From contig NZ_QPMJ01000002.1 in NCBI RefSeq assembly GCF_003369835.1, positions 1,240,001-1,304,000 on the forward strand: a stretch of DNA of 64,000 bases, in the 5' to 3' direction. The notes under the pieces are model-generated. The model had not been told where the DNA came from, did not search any database, and saw only the letters and a list, made by a program, of their open reading frames with translations. Shown in pieces: positions 54,428 through 62,830 of this stretch. This DNA comes from Halorussus rarus (lineage in GTDB: Archaea > Halobacteriota > Halobacteria > Halobacteriales > Haladaptataceae). Position numbers and translations under genes: made by a program. Every line of letters begins with the position of its first letter. The first letter of the stretch is position 1.

Positions 54428-54629
54428 CCCGGCGCGCGCTGGCGCGGCCCCTGTGGCCGCGCCAAGCGTGCGAGGGATGACTGAGCGACCGACGGGAGCG
54501 AAGGAAGAGGTTGGGGAGGCGTGAGGCCCGCGGTTGCGGTGTCTCGACGAACGGAGTGAGTCGAGGCTCGTCAGAGCGAAGCTCTGACGGTGCCCTGCAG
54601 TAATTCACAGGTGACGGCAGTAGCTAGCT
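54428..54629 (+). repeat. Dispersed intergenic repeat, family 1, middle copy
   Basis: This 202-base block begins CCCGGCGCGCGCTGGCGCGG, has GGCGCGGCC-type and GTCAGAGC-GAA-GCTCTGAC hairpins (the latter about 54573-54591), GGTTGGGGAGGCGTGAGGC and GCGGTTGCGGTGT, and ends TGACGGCAGTAGCTAGC. It shares boundaries and order with the copies at 27639 and 31925. The small ORF running into it (54287-54484) is produced by the repeat. Confidence 0.7.
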
Positions 54630-54748
54630 TCTCTGTAGCCCTCCAGGAAGCGGAGCAACTGTCCTCCCGGAGACTCCCACGTCAGCCACCCTAACCACCC
54701 CCATCGCTCCCGACACGCTTACCCCTCACCGCCCGAAAACTCGGTAGC

Positions 54749-55621
54749 ATGAACGTGACCGTCGAGGTCGTCGGCGAGGGGAGCCGCGACCTCGAAGTCG
54801 AGGACGCGACCTACGCCGACCTGCTGGCCGAGGTCGACCTCAGCCCCCACGAGGTCTCGGTGATGGTCGACGGGCGGCCCGTCCCGGAGGACCAGCCCGT
54901 CGAGGCCGACCACGTGAAGGTCCTGCGGCTCATCAAGGGCGGCAGCGGCGACGACGGGCCGACCAGCGAGGCGGAGGTCGACGCCCTCGCCGCACCCCAG
55001 GACGAGGACGAGGCCGGCCCCGTGACGGCACTCGACCGCGAGCGCCGGAGCCTCGGGGTGTCGGAGCTCGACTTCGAGCTACCTAACGCCGGGGCGGGGC
55101 CCGACCCGCTGTCGCTGTCGTCGTTCGCCGCCACCAGACCCGGCCGGGACGACGCAGACGAGTTCGTCGGACGCGAGTGGGTGACGGGGCGTCCGGACGA
55201 GAACGAGGCCGTGGTCCTGCTGTTCCTGCGCGACTACTGGTCCCGCGGCTGCCGGCAGCAGGTCCAGGACGTGGCCGACCGCTACCGGGAGTTCCGCGAG
55301 CGCGACGCCGCGGCGGTCGCGGTCCTCCCCGAGCCCGAGGGAAAGGCCGGGAAGTGGCAGTGGAAGTACCACCTGCCGTTCCCGCTGGTGGCCGACGCCG
55401 ACAAGACGGTCGGCGAGCAGTACGGCCAGCCCACTCGGTTCGGCCCGCTCGGGCGGCGCGTCGACCTGCTGGGCCGACTGCCCCAGGTCGCGATTCTGGA
55501 CGCGCGACACGGCGAACTGGGGCTCGACGCGGTCCACCGCGGCGACGGGCCGGACGACCGGCCGTCGGTCGACGACGTGCTGGCGATGGTCGACCGACTG
55601 CTCGGCGACGACCGGGAGTGA
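54749..55621 (+). CDS. SAMP2-like ubiquitin fold fused to a redoxin domain
   Basis: Residues 1-65 of this 290-residue protein match haloarchaeal SAMP2, a ubiquitin-like modifier and sulphur carrier: MNVTVEVVGEGSRDLEVED, then LSPHEVSVMVDGRPVPEDQP, and VKVLRLIKGG with its diglycine at 64-65. Normal SAMP2 ends there. Here an acidic linker (66-92) leads to a thioredoxin-like AhpC/TSA domain with VVLLFLRDYWSRGCRQQVQDV (Cys168) and LPFPLVADADKTVGEQYG. A GTG at 55022 (residue 92) could start the redoxin alone. CGCTTACCC (54713-54721) is the likely TATA element. The GNAT gene follows by 12 bases. Confidence 0.82.
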   Translation: MNVTVEVVGEGSRDLEVEDATYADLLAEVDLSPHEVSVMVDGRPVPEDQPVEADHVKVLRLIKGGSGDDGPTSEAEVDALAAPQDEDEAGPVTALDRERRSLGVSELDFELPNAGAGPDPLSLSSFAATRPGRDDADEFVGREWVTGRPDENEAVVLLFLRDYWSRGCRQQVQDVADRYREFRERDAAAVAVLPEPEGKAGKWQWKYHLPFPLVADADKTVGEQYGQPTRFGPLGRRVDLLGRLPQVAILDARHGELGLDAVHRGDGPDDRPSVDDVLAMVDRLLGDDRE

Positions 55622-55633
55622 GGTCGGGCGGCG

Positions 55634-56107
55634 ATGGACGTCAGCGTCCGCGAAGCGACAGACGGCGACCGGCTCGACGTGCGGCGCGTCCTCGACGCGG
55701 CGATGCTCCGGATTCGTGTCGACCTCGCCGAGCGCGTCGGCGCCGGCGACGTGCTGGTGGCGGTGGAGGCCGGGGGCGGCGGTGGCGAAGACGACGGTGG
55801 CGAAGACGGCGACCGTTCCGTCCTCGGCGCGCTCGTCCTCGTCTCGGGCGGGGACGGAACGGACGAACGCACCGGCGCGCACATCGACGCCGTGGCGGTC
55901 CGGCGGGCGCGCCGGGGGCAGGGCATCGGCTCGGCGCTGGTCCGGGCCGCGGCCGAGCGCCGCGGGGTCGTGACCGCCGAGTTCGACCCGGACGTGCGGC
56001 CCTTCTACGAAGCGCTCGACTTCGATATCTCGCGGGTGGACGGGGACGAGAACGAGGACGGGAGTCGGCTGTGGGGTCGGTACGACGGGACTGCGGACCC
56101 TTCCTGA
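55634..56107 (+). CDS. GNAT-family acetyltransferase
   Basis: This 157-residue protein has the acetyl-CoA-binding motif AVRRARRGQGIGSALVRAAAERRG and the usual C-terminal FYEALDFDISRV. An acidic Gly-rich loop (GGGGGEDDGGEDGD) interrupts the early beta strands. The substrate is unknown. It starts 12 bases after the SAMP2-redoxin stop, so the two are probably co-transcribed. Confidence 0.85.
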   Translation: MDVSVREATDGDRLDVRRVLDAAMLRIRVDLAERVGAGDVLVAVEAGGGGGEDDGGEDGDRSVLGALVLVSGGDGTDERTGAHIDAVAVRRARRGQGIGSALVRAAAERRGVVTAEFDPDVRPFYEALDFDISRVDGDENEDGSRLWGRYDGTADPS

Positions 56108-56152
56108 AGTCGTTCCAGTAGAGCCAACTGTCCCGACGCCGCTCTGTCACGC

Positions 56153-56356
56153 ATGGACGAGCAACGACGACGGCGGGTCGCCGTCATCTGGACCGCGTTC
56201 GCGGTCGTGATGGGCTACGTCACGCTCTCGGACGGGTTCGCGGTCGGAGCGAGCGACCTGCTCGGCGTTCTGGCGGTGGCGCTCGGACTCGGACTGGCGT
56301 ACGTCTACTACGCGAACCCCGGCGGGCTGCTGGACTTCGGAGAACGAGAGGCCTAG
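56153..56356 (+). CDS. Small two-helix membrane protein
   Basis: This 67-residue protein has a basic N-terminus (MDEQRRRRVA) and two hydrophobic segments (VIWTAFAVVMGYVTLSDGFAVG and LGVLAVALGLGLAYVYYANPGG). It follows the GNAT gene by 45 bases without a clear promoter and may be the last gene of that operon. It is convergent with the phosphohexomutase gene. Confidence 0.65.
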   Translation: MDEQRRRRVAVIWTAFAVVMGYVTLSDGFAVGASDLLGVLAVALGLGLAYVYYANPGGLLDFGEREA

Positions 56357-56379
56357 ACCGGGATTCGGCCGGGCGACGC

Positions 56380-57789
56380 CTACACCAGCGGTTCGACCAG
56401 GTCGCGGCCGGCGTCGAGCAGGTCGTCGACCCGGGCCTCGCTGGCGGCCTCGGCGTAGACGCGCATCTTCGGCTCGGTCCCGCTCGGTCGGACGAGGAGC
56501 CACGAGCCGTCCTCCAGGAGGATCTTGAACCCGTCGGTGTCGTTGACCTCGTCGACGCGCTCGCCGGCCACCTCGTCCGGGAGGTCGGCTTCCAGGTCCG
56601 ACAGGACGCGCTCTTTGTCCTCGTCGGGGCAGTCGACGCTGACCTTGCTCTGGTGGATCTCGCCGAACTCCTCCAGGAGCGCGTCCACTCGGTCGTCGTA
56701 GGAGCGCTCGCTCTCGACCGCGCCGGCGAGCAGCGCCATCAGCACGCCGTCCTTCTCGCGGACGTGGCCCCGGATCGAGAAGCCGCCCGACTCCTCGCCG
56801 CCGATGAGCGCGTCGTGGTCCTTCATCGCCTCGGCGACCCACTTGTAGCCGACCGCGGTCTCGACGACGTCCTCGCCGTGGGCCTCGGCGACCCGGTCGA
56901 CCAGGAACGTGGTCGAGACGGTCCGGACCGCGGGGCCGGAGTCGTCTTCGAGCAGGTAGTCGTACGTCGCCGCGAAGAAGAGGTTCTCGTCGAGGAAGCC
57001 CCGGTCGGGCGTGACGACCGCGATGCGGTCGGCGTCGCCGTCGTTGGCGACGCCGAGGTCCGCATCCTTCTCGCGGACCTCGTCGACGAGGGGCTGGAGG
57101 TTCTCGGCGCTGGGCTCGGGGTTCGTGCCGCCGAACTCGGGGTCCTGCTCGCACCGCCGCCGGTGGACCGTCGCACCGGCGCGCTCGAGCAGTTCGTCGG
57201 TGAACCCGCGGCCCGACCCGTGCATCGCGTCGTAGACGACCTCCAGGCCGTCGAGGGTCGCCCCGTCGCCCGAGCCCTCGGGGGCGACCCCGACGACGTC
57301 GAACAGGTGGGCGGCGTACGGTTCGAGGAGGTCCTCCTCGCGGACGCTCCCCTGCTCGTCGTCGGAGAGCGCGCGGGGCTCGGCGATGCGGGCCATGATC
57401 TCGTCGGTGACCTCGGGGAGGGCGGGCGCGGCGTCGTGGGGGAAGAACTTCACGCCGTTGTAGTTCGGCGGGTTGTGCGAGGCCGACACAACCAGCGCGC
57501 CCGCGAGGTCGCGGTCGGCGACGGTCCAGACCGCCAGCGGGGTCGGGCAGTCCCGCGGCGGGATCAGCGCGTCGAATCCGTTGGCCGCCAGCACCCGGCA
57601 CAGCTCCTCGGCGAACCCGCGCGAGGTCTCGCGGGCGTCGTAGCCGACGGCGACGGTCCCCGAGTCGCGGTCCTCGACCTCCCGGAGGTAGTCGGCGACC
57701 GCCTGCCCGACCATCCTGACGCGGGGCGCGGTGAACTCGTCCAGCGTCGCTCGCCAGCCGTCGGTCCCGAACGAAATCGGCGTCTCCAT
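56380..57789 (-). CDS. Phosphoglucomutase/phosphomannomutase family protein
   Basis: This 469-residue enzyme isomerises hexose phosphates through a phosphoserine. Domain 1 has the active-site ALVVSASHNPPNYNGVKFF, domain 2 the metal-binding ANDGDADRIAVV, domain 3 the sugar-binding LIGGEESGGFSIRGH, and domain 4 the phosphate-binding LLVRPSGTEPKMRVY. Whether glucose, mannose or glucosamine phosphate is used cannot be read off. The ATG at 57789 (METPISFGTDGWRA) is preferred to a GTG two codons earlier. Confidence 0.94.
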   Translation of the reverse strand: METPISFGTDGWRATLDEFTAPRVRMVGQAVADYLREVEDRDSGTVAVGYDARETSRGFAEELCRVLAANGFDALIPPRDCPTPLAVWTVADRDLAGALVVSASHNPPNYNGVKFFPHDAAPALPEVTDEIMARIAEPRALSDDEQGSVREEDLLEPYAAHLFDVVGVAPEGSGDGATLDGLEVVYDAMHGSGRGFTDELLERAGATVHRRRCEQDPEFGGTNPEPSAENLQPLVDEVREKDADLGVANDGDADRIAVVTPDRGFLDENLFFAATYDYLLEDDSGPAVRTVSTTFLVDRVAEAHGEDVVETAVGYKWVAEAMKDHDALIGGEESGGFSIRGHVREKDGVLMALLAGAVESERSYDDRVDALLEEFGEIHQSKVSVDCPDEDKERVLSDLEADLPDEVAGERVDEVNDTDGFKILLEDGSWLLVRPSGTEPKMRVYAEAASEARVDDLLDAGRDLVEPLV

Positions 57790-57959
57790 ACCCACAACGT
57801 CGCTGCCCCCGCCGAAAAAACCACCGCGTGGCCGGTTCTCACGGCGCCGGTAGTTCCGGCGGGCGAGTCGGTCCGACGGGGCGAATCGGGCGGCCCCTTA
57901 TGAAACGACCGCGGATTCGCGGCAGTGGAGCCAGGCGGGTGGGGCGGATACGTTCGAAC

Positions 57960-59276
57960 ATGACGACGACACGGACTCCGCCCGGACCGCGCGGCCTCCC
58001 GCTGCTGGGCAACACCCACCAGTGGGCCCGGGATCCCTGCTCGTTCCGCGAACGGTGCGCCGAGCAGTACGGCCGCGTGGTCAACTACGAGATCATCGGC
58101 TGGGACGCCTACATGCTGACCGACCCCGCCGACGTGAAGCGCGTGCTGGAGGACCGCGAGACGTTCCCGAAGCACCGCGAGAGCGACGACCAGCTCCGCG
58201 AGGTGCTCGGCGACGGCCTCATCGTCAGCGAGGGCGACCGCTGGGAGCGCCAGCGCGAGGCCATCCAGCCCGCGTTCTACATGAGTCACATCGAGCGGTA
58301 CGCCGACATCATGGTGTCGCGGACCGAGGACACCACCGACCGCTGGCGCGACGGCGGGACGGTCGACCTGCGCTCGGAGATGATGCGGACGACGCTCGAG
58401 ATCCTGGTGGAGGCGATGTTCGGAGAAGATATCGACCTCGAGGCCCGGGGCATCTACGACGCGGTCGAGGCGATGCAGGAGCCGCTGCGTCCCCGGAACC
58501 AGCCGGTCACCTTCCTCGCGCCCGACTGGGCGCCCGTGCCCTTCCTCCGGCGGGCCGACCGGGCGCTCGACCACCTGGAGGCGCAGGTGTACGACATCCT
58601 CGACGAGCGCCGCCGGACCGACACGAATCGCGACGACCTGCTCGCGATGCTGCTCGGCGCCGACGCCGAGATGGACGACGAGCAGATCCGCGACGAGATG
58701 CTGACCTTCCTGTTCGCGGGCCACGAGACCACCGCGCTCGCGCTGACGTTTATCTGGGATCTGCTGTCGCGCAATCCCGAGGTCGAGGCCCGGCTTGGCG
58801 ACGAGATCGCCGCTGTCGTCGACGGCCGGCCCACCATCGAGGACGTGTTCGCCTTCGAGTACGCCGAGGCCGTGGTGAAGGAGGCGCTCCGGCTCTATCC
58901 GCCGGCCCACGAGATCCGGCGCGAGCCCGCCGAGGACGTTCTCATCGGCGACTATCGGATTCCGGCGGGGTCGCTGCTCGTCCTGCCGACGTGGGTGCTC
59001 CACCGCGACGAGCGGTTCTGGGACGACCCCGACGAGTTCCGGCCGGAACGCTTCGTCACTGACGACGCCGACCGGCCCGAGTACGCCTACGTCCCGTTCG
59101 GCGGCGGGCCCCGGCGGTGCATCGGCCAGCAGTTCGCCATGACCGAGGCCCAGCTCGTGCTCGCGACGATGGCCCGTGAATGGACGGTCGACCGGAACTA
59201 CGGCGACCTCGACCTCTCGGCGGCGGTCACGCTCCAGCCGAAGGGCGAGGTACCGGTGACGACGGAGCGCCGTTGA
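57960..59276 (+). CDS. Cytochrome P450
   Basis: This 438-residue haem monooxygenase has the [16 protein letters not shown] start, I-helix oxygen-binding [12 protein letters not shown], ExxR in [14 protein letters not shown], and the haem loop [19 protein letters not shown] (Cys at about residue 387). Its length and motifs match CYP enzymes close to the CYP174/CYP102-like soluble group found in haloarchaea; the exact subfamily is uncertain. The start at 57960 fits the family, since a longer frame to 57828 adds Gly/Arg-rich sequence. A flavin reductase and an SDR gene follow on the same strand. Confidence 0.92.
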   Translation: MTTTRTPPGPRGLPLLGNTHQWARDPCSFRERCAEQYGRVVNYEIIGWDAYMLTDPADVKRVLEDRETFPKHRESDDQLREVLGDGLIVSEGDRWERQREAIQPAFYMSHIERYADIMVSRTEDTTDRWRDGGTVDLRSEMMRTTLEILVEAMFGEDIDLEARGIYDAVEAMQEPLRPRNQPVTFLAPDWAPVPFLRRADRALDHLEAQVYDILDERRRTDTNRDDLLAMLLGADAEMDDEQIRDEMLTFLFAGHETTALALTFIWDLLSRNPEVEARLGDEIAAVVDGRPTIEDVFAFEYAEAVVKEALRLYPPAHEIRREPAEDVLIGDYRIPAGSLLVLPTWVLHRDERFWDDPDEFRPERFVTDDADRPEYAYVPFGGGPRRCIGQQFAMTEAQLVLATMAREWTVDRNYGDLDLSAAVTLQPKGEVPVTTERR

Positions 59277-59356
59277 CGGCCCCGACACCTGTTCGCTGCG
59301 CTACAAAAATCGAGACCCGGAAACTGTTTTCCCGCTCAGCCCCCTACTTCCGGGCA

Positions 59357-59962
59357 ATGAGTTCCACTCCAGTCGTCGTCGCGCTCGCCGGCAGCATGCG
59401 CGACGGCAGCTACACCAGGCAGGCCCTGACGCGCGCCCTGGCCGCTGCCCAGCGACGCGGCGCCGAGACCGAACTCCTCGACGTCCGCGAGTACGACCTC
59501 CCGGTGTTCGACCCCGACGAGCCCGAACCCGAGGCCGCGACGCGGCTCAAGCGTAAGATCCGCAGGGCCGACGCGGTGCTCTGGGGGAGCCCGGTGTACC
59601 ACGGGTCGTACTCGGCCGCCTTCCGGAACGTCCACGACTACTGCGGCTTCGACGAGTACGAGGACACCACGGTCGGGCTGCTGGCGTCGGCCGGCGGCGG
59701 GTCGTTCGCCAGCACGCTCGACCACATGCGGGTGACCGCCCGCGGGGTCCACGCCTGGGTGCTGCCCCACCAGGTCGGCATCCGGAACGCCCGGGACAAG
59801 ATCGAGGACGGCGAGATAATCGACGAGGACATCGCCGACCGGGTCGAGACGCTGGGCCAGCAGGCCGTCGAGTACGCCTTCATCCACCCCGACGTGACCG
59901 CGCCCGACGCCGGCGTCGACGAGGACGAACAATCGGCCGCCGAGGCCGACGCCGACGACTGA
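59357..59962 (+). CDS. NADPH-dependent FMN reductase family protein
   Basis: This 201-residue flavodoxin-like protein has the FMN-binding LAGSMRDGSYTRQAL, ADAVLWGSPVYHGSYSAAFRN, and VGLLASAGGGSFASTLDHMR. It transfers hydride to flavin or quinones. The start MSSTPVVVALAGS is natural. It lies 80 bases after the P450 and only three bases before the SDR gene, so it could supply electrons to the P450, though that is inference. Confidence 0.92.
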   Translation: MSSTPVVVALAGSMRDGSYTRQALTRALAAAQRRGAETELLDVREYDLPVFDPDEPEPEAATRLKRKIRRADAVLWGSPVYHGSYSAAFRNVHDYCGFDEYEDTTVGLLASAGGGSFASTLDHMRVTARGVHAWVLPHQVGIRNARDKIEDGEIIDEDIADRVETLGQQAVEYAFIHPDVTAPDAGVDEDEQSAAEADADD

Positions 59963-59965
59963 GCT

Positions 59966-60868
59966 ATGGACGCGAGCCCGGTCGTCGTCCTCACCGGCGG
60001 GACCAGTGGCATCGGCCGGGAGGCCGCCGAACGGCTGGCCGCCCGGGGCGCGACCGTCCTGTTCACCGGCCGGGACCGCGAGGGCGGCGAGGAGGCGCTG
60101 TCGGCGGTTCGGAGCGCTCACCCCGACAGCGACGGCGCGTTCTACCGGGTCGACTTCGCGGACTTCGACGCGGTGCGCGAACTGGCCCGCGAGGTCCGGT
60201 CCGACTACGACCGCCTCGACGCGCTGGTGAACAACGCCGGCACCTCGCAGAACGAGCGCCGGACGACCGAGGACGGCGTCGAACTCACCTTCGCGGTCAA
60301 CCACCTCGCGCCGTTCCTGCTCACGAACCTGCTCGCGCCCCGCCTCCGCGAGAGCGCGCCGGCGAGGGTCGTCACGACGACCAGCGGCCTCCACGAGAAC
60401 GGGTCGCTGGCGGACCTCGACGCGGTGGTTCGGGGGAGGAACTTCGACGGCCTCGACGCCTACGCCGACTCGAAGCTCGCGAACGTGCTGTTCACCGTCG
60501 AGCTCGCCGAGCGACTCGCCGGGTCGGGCGTGACCGCCAACTGCGTCCACCCGGGGTGGATTCCGCAGACGGACCTCGTCCGGAACGCGCGGGGGTTCTC
60601 GAAGCTGTTCACGACCGCGGCGGCGCTGGTCGCCGGCGTCGTCCCGGTCGGCCCGTTCGAGAGCGTCGCGGGCGCGGCCGAGGCGCTGGTCCACCTGGCG
60701 ACGAGCGACGCGGTCGCCGACGTCTCGGGGGCGTACTTCGACCGGCGCGAGCGGGCGACTCCCGCCCGGGCGGCGACCGACGCGGCGCTCCGCCGGCGGC
60801 TCTGGGAGCGCAGCGCGGAGCTCACCGACCTCCCGGCGTCGGTGCCCGAGGGCGACCCGCTAGGATAG
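59966..60868 (+). CDS. Short-chain dehydrogenase/reductase
   Basis: This 300-residue SDR has the cofactor motif VVLTGGTSGIGREAAERLAARG, LVNNAGTSQ, catalytic Ser in TTTSGLHENG, and YADSKLANVLF as the YxxxK. The layout (WIPQTDLVRNARG after CVHPG) resembles retinol-dehydrogenase-like SDRs. Its start is three bases after the FMN reductase stop, so the two are surely co-transcribed. Along with the P450 this forms an oxidoreductase cluster for an unknown lipid or isoprenoid. Confidence 0.92.
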   Translation: MDASPVVVLTGGTSGIGREAAERLAARGATVLFTGRDREGGEEALSAVRSAHPDSDGAFYRVDFADFDAVRELAREVRSDYDRLDALVNNAGTSQNERRTTEDGVELTFAVNHLAPFLLTNLLAPRLRESAPARVVTTTSGLHENGSLADLDAVVRGRNFDGLDAYADSKLANVLFTVELAERLAGSGVTANCVHPGWIPQTDLVRNARGFSKLFTTAAALVAGVVPVGPFESVAGAAEALVHLATSDAVADVSGAYFDRRERATPARAATDAALRRRLWERSAELTDLPASVPEGDPLG

Positions 60869-60877
60869 GGACTCGCG

Positions 60878-61150
60878 CTACTCCATCGACTCGCCGGTCG
60901 CGCCGTCCGCCTCGACCAGCCGCTCCTTCGCCGCTCGCGACAGCTGCTTGATCTCGTGCTCGCGGGACATCGCCGCCGACTTCGAGTTGAATCCCTCGCG
61001 GTATGCGAGTTCGACCGGCGCGCGGCCGCGGGTGTACTTCGCGCCCTCGCCGCGGTCGTGGTCGCGCACGCGGCGCTCGACGTCGGTGGTGTAGCCCGTG
61101 TAAAAACTGCCGTCGGCGCACTCGACGATGTAAACCCAGTGGTCCGGCAC
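60878..61150 (-). CDS. GIY-YIG nuclease-like protein (UPF0213)
   Basis: This 90-residue protein is a stand-alone GIY-YIG domain: HWVYIVECADGSFYTGYTTDVERRVRDHDRGEGAKYTRGRAPVELAY with the catalytic Tyr pair and Arg, then SREHEIKQLSRAAKERL with the metal-binding Glu. It matches the UPF0213 (YhbQ) type. The role is unclear, perhaps DNA processing or repair. It is convergent with the SDR gene. Confidence 0.9.
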   Translation of the reverse strand: MPDHWVYIVECADGSFYTGYTTDVERRVRDHDRGEGAKYTRGRAPVELAYREGFNSKSAAMSREHEIKQLSRAAKERLVEADGATGESME

Positions 61151-61207
61151 GCCTTACAGGCTTCGCGTGGTGGTTCTTAGGGTTTCGGTTCCCGCCCATT
61201 CAGCGGG

Positions 61208-61363
61208 CTATGCTCTGGCCTCTCTGGCGCGTTGGCGCGCGACTTCGGCGATTCCGGCGTTCGCGGAGCACGAGACGCACGCGCGGACCCGACCGTCCTC
61301 GTCGGCGAATACTCGTGCGAACTGCTCGGAGACGTGCGCGCCGCAGTGGTCACACCTTGGCAT
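61208..61363 (-). CDS. DUF7563 family small zinc-finger protein
   Basis: This 51-residue protein reads MPRCDHCGAHVSEQFARVFA, then DEDGRVRACVSCSANAGIAE, and ends VARQRAREARA. The two Cys pairs (CDHC, CVSC) form one zinc knuckle, and the sequence matches the haloarchaeal DUF7563 family. No function is known. The reading frame is open on the minus strand from ATG 61363 to TAG 61208. A hairpin lies just before the start in its leader. Confidence 0.8.
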   Translation of the reverse strand: MPRCDHCGAHVSEQFARVFADEDGRVRACVSCSANAGIAEVARQRAREARA

Positions 61364-61372
61364 TGGGTTTCA

Positions 61373-61424
61373 ACTGGCAGCCGTGCTGCCAGTGACCAAA
61401 TCTTTGGGCCCGACCGATAAAAAT
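61373..61424 (-). promoter_or_regulatory. Leader hairpin and TATA element of the DUF7563 gene
   Basis: The sequence has a perfect 9-bp hairpin, ACTGGCAGC (61373-61381) with GCTGCCAGT (61385-61393), loop CGT, ending ten bases before the ATG at 61363 on the minus strand. TTTTTATC (minus sense, about 61418-61425) is a good TATA element that would place the transcript start at about 61396, so the hairpin would form the 5' end of the mRNA. It might be an operator or a translational control element. Confidence 0.45.
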
Positions 61425-61587
61425 CCTTCTCAAACGCGACACTGATTTTCAGAAATGCAAAGAAGGTTTTCGATAATTGAACTGGTCCCGCAGATTTCCC
61501 GGCAAGACCCGCCGCTCGAAACGCCGCATTGTCCCCGAGTAAGGGCGGGTGTCGGTCGGGTCGCCGGGAGTCGGAGGCCGGACGAGG

Positions 61588-62370
61588 TTATCGCCCCGAG
61601 CTCTCGTGGTCGGCCGCGCCGTCGACCGCCCGGGCTATCAGGCCCGCCTGGGCGCCCGCAACGAACCCCGCGTCGACGTTCACGACCGACAGCACCGAGC
61701 AGGACTGGAGCATCCCGGACAGGGCGGCCTCGCCCTCGCCGCCGTGGCCGTACCCGGTCGAGACCGGCAGGCCGATGACGGGGGTGTTCACCAGGCCGGC
61801 GACCACGGTGGGCAGCGCGCCCTCCCGGCCCGCGGCGACGATCAGCACGTCGGCGCCCCGGAGGCGGTCGAGCTGGTCGACGATGCGGGTCAGCGCCGCG
61901 ACGCCCACGTCGTCGACCCGGTCGACGCTCGCGCCCATCTCCCGGGCGACGACCGCGGCCTCGCCGGCCGGGACAGCGTCGCTGGTCCCCGCCGTGACCA
62001 CGCCCACCGTCGCGTCGAGGTCGGGCCCCGAGAACTCCGCGGCGTGGGCGACGACGACTCGCGCGCGCTCGTGGACCGACACCTCGGCCTCGGGGTGGGT
62101 GTCGGCCAGTCGCGCGCGGACGGCCTCGCGCTGGGTCTCGTCGGTCCGGGTGACGATGGCCCGGCCGGTGGTCTCGACCGCGGTCTCGGCGAGCGCGGCC
62201 GCCTCCGCCGGCGTCTTGCCGTCGCCGAGAATCGCCTCTGGAACGCCTCTCCGGGACTCTCGGGCCGCGTCGAACCGGCCCGCGTCGCCGGTCGCGTACC
62301 CCGCGAGTCGCGCCTCGGCCTCCGCCGGACTCACCTCGCCGGCGGCGACCGCTTCGAGCAGATCACGCAT
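61588..62370 (-). CDS. larB: LarB-like (AIR carboxylase-related) protein
   Basis: This 260-residue protein has an N-terminal helical region (LLEAVAAGEVSPAEAEARLAG) and a PurE-like domain with VGVVTAGTSDAVPAGEAAVVAREMG, ADVLIVAAGREGALPTVVAGLVNTPVIGLPVSTGYG, and the Gly-rich end NVDAGFVAGAQAGLIAR. This matches LarB, which carboxylates nicotinate adenine dinucleotide for the nickel-pincer cofactor of lactate racemase. LarC and LarE are not in this window. GATAAATAC (minus sense, about 62440-62448) suggests a leader of about 45 bases. Confidence 0.92.
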   Translation of the reverse strand: MRDLLEAVAAGEVSPAEAEARLAGYATGDAGRFDAARESRRGVPEAILGDGKTPAEAAALAETAVETTGRAIVTRTDETQREAVRARLADTHPEAEVSVHERARVVVAHAAEFSGPDLDATVGVVTAGTSDAVPAGEAAVVAREMGASVDRVDDVGVAALTRIVDQLDRLRGADVLIVAAGREGALPTVVAGLVNTPVIGLPVSTGYGHGGEGEAALSGMLQSCSVLSVVNVDAGFVAGAQAGLIARAVDGAADHESSGR

Positions 62371-62551
62371 GTGCGACTCTGGGCGCTCTACGTACTCCTA
62401 TCCTCCGACCGCGTCCGGCCGCGGGCACACAACCGCCTAGTATTTATCCCTTTTGGCACTATAGATAGATGACCGGGAAGTGACCGACACGGAGCCGTTC
62501 GCCCGGGAATTTGGGAAGCTTTATTAGGGGTGGCAGGAAAGAAAGGGTCGT

Positions 62552-62719
62552 ATGGCAGACCTCATCGTCAAAGCCGCTGTCAAGGACGCACTGGACGACA
62601 AGAACGTGGCCTCCGACTTCTACGACGCGCTCGACGAGCGCGTCGAGGAACTCCTCGACGAGGCTGCCCGCCGAGCCGAGGCGAACGACCGGAAGACCGT
62701 CCAGCCCCGCGACCTGTAA
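62552..62719 (+). CDS. DUF1931 family mini histone-fold protein
   Basis: This 55-residue protein reads MADLIVKAAVKDALDDKNVA, then SDFYDALDERVEELLDEAAR, and ends RAEANDRKTVQPRDL. It matches the short haloarchaeal DUF1931 form. The C-terminal AARRAEANDRKTVQPRDL resembles the alpha2-loop-alpha3 end of a histone fold (compare NDRKTV with GRKTV), so it could bind DNA. CTTTATTAGG (62518-62527) is a strong TATA element for leaderless start at 62552. Confidence 0.85.
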   Translation: MADLIVKAAVKDALDDKNVASDFYDALDERVEELLDEAARRAEANDRKTVQPRDL

Positions 62720-62830
62720 ATCGGCACAAACTCCTTCCTTTTATCGAGCGCTACCCGCGTAGCCGGCGGCTCGGTCGTCGGTGAAGAGCTGTATCATGGA
62801 ACAGTAGACGCAGAGTGGCGGACTCGGCGT

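Noticed and set aside
54287-54484. 65-residue ORF in the gap before the SAMP2 fusion
   Set aside because: Its second half is produced by the family 1 repeat (PGARWRGPCGRAK), which gives a similar peptide from the copy at 27.7 kb.
54390-54485. Possible box C/D RNA starting TTGATGAGG and ending ATGACTGAG
   Set aside because: The C and D motifs are too far apart and most of the stretch is the family 1 repeat.
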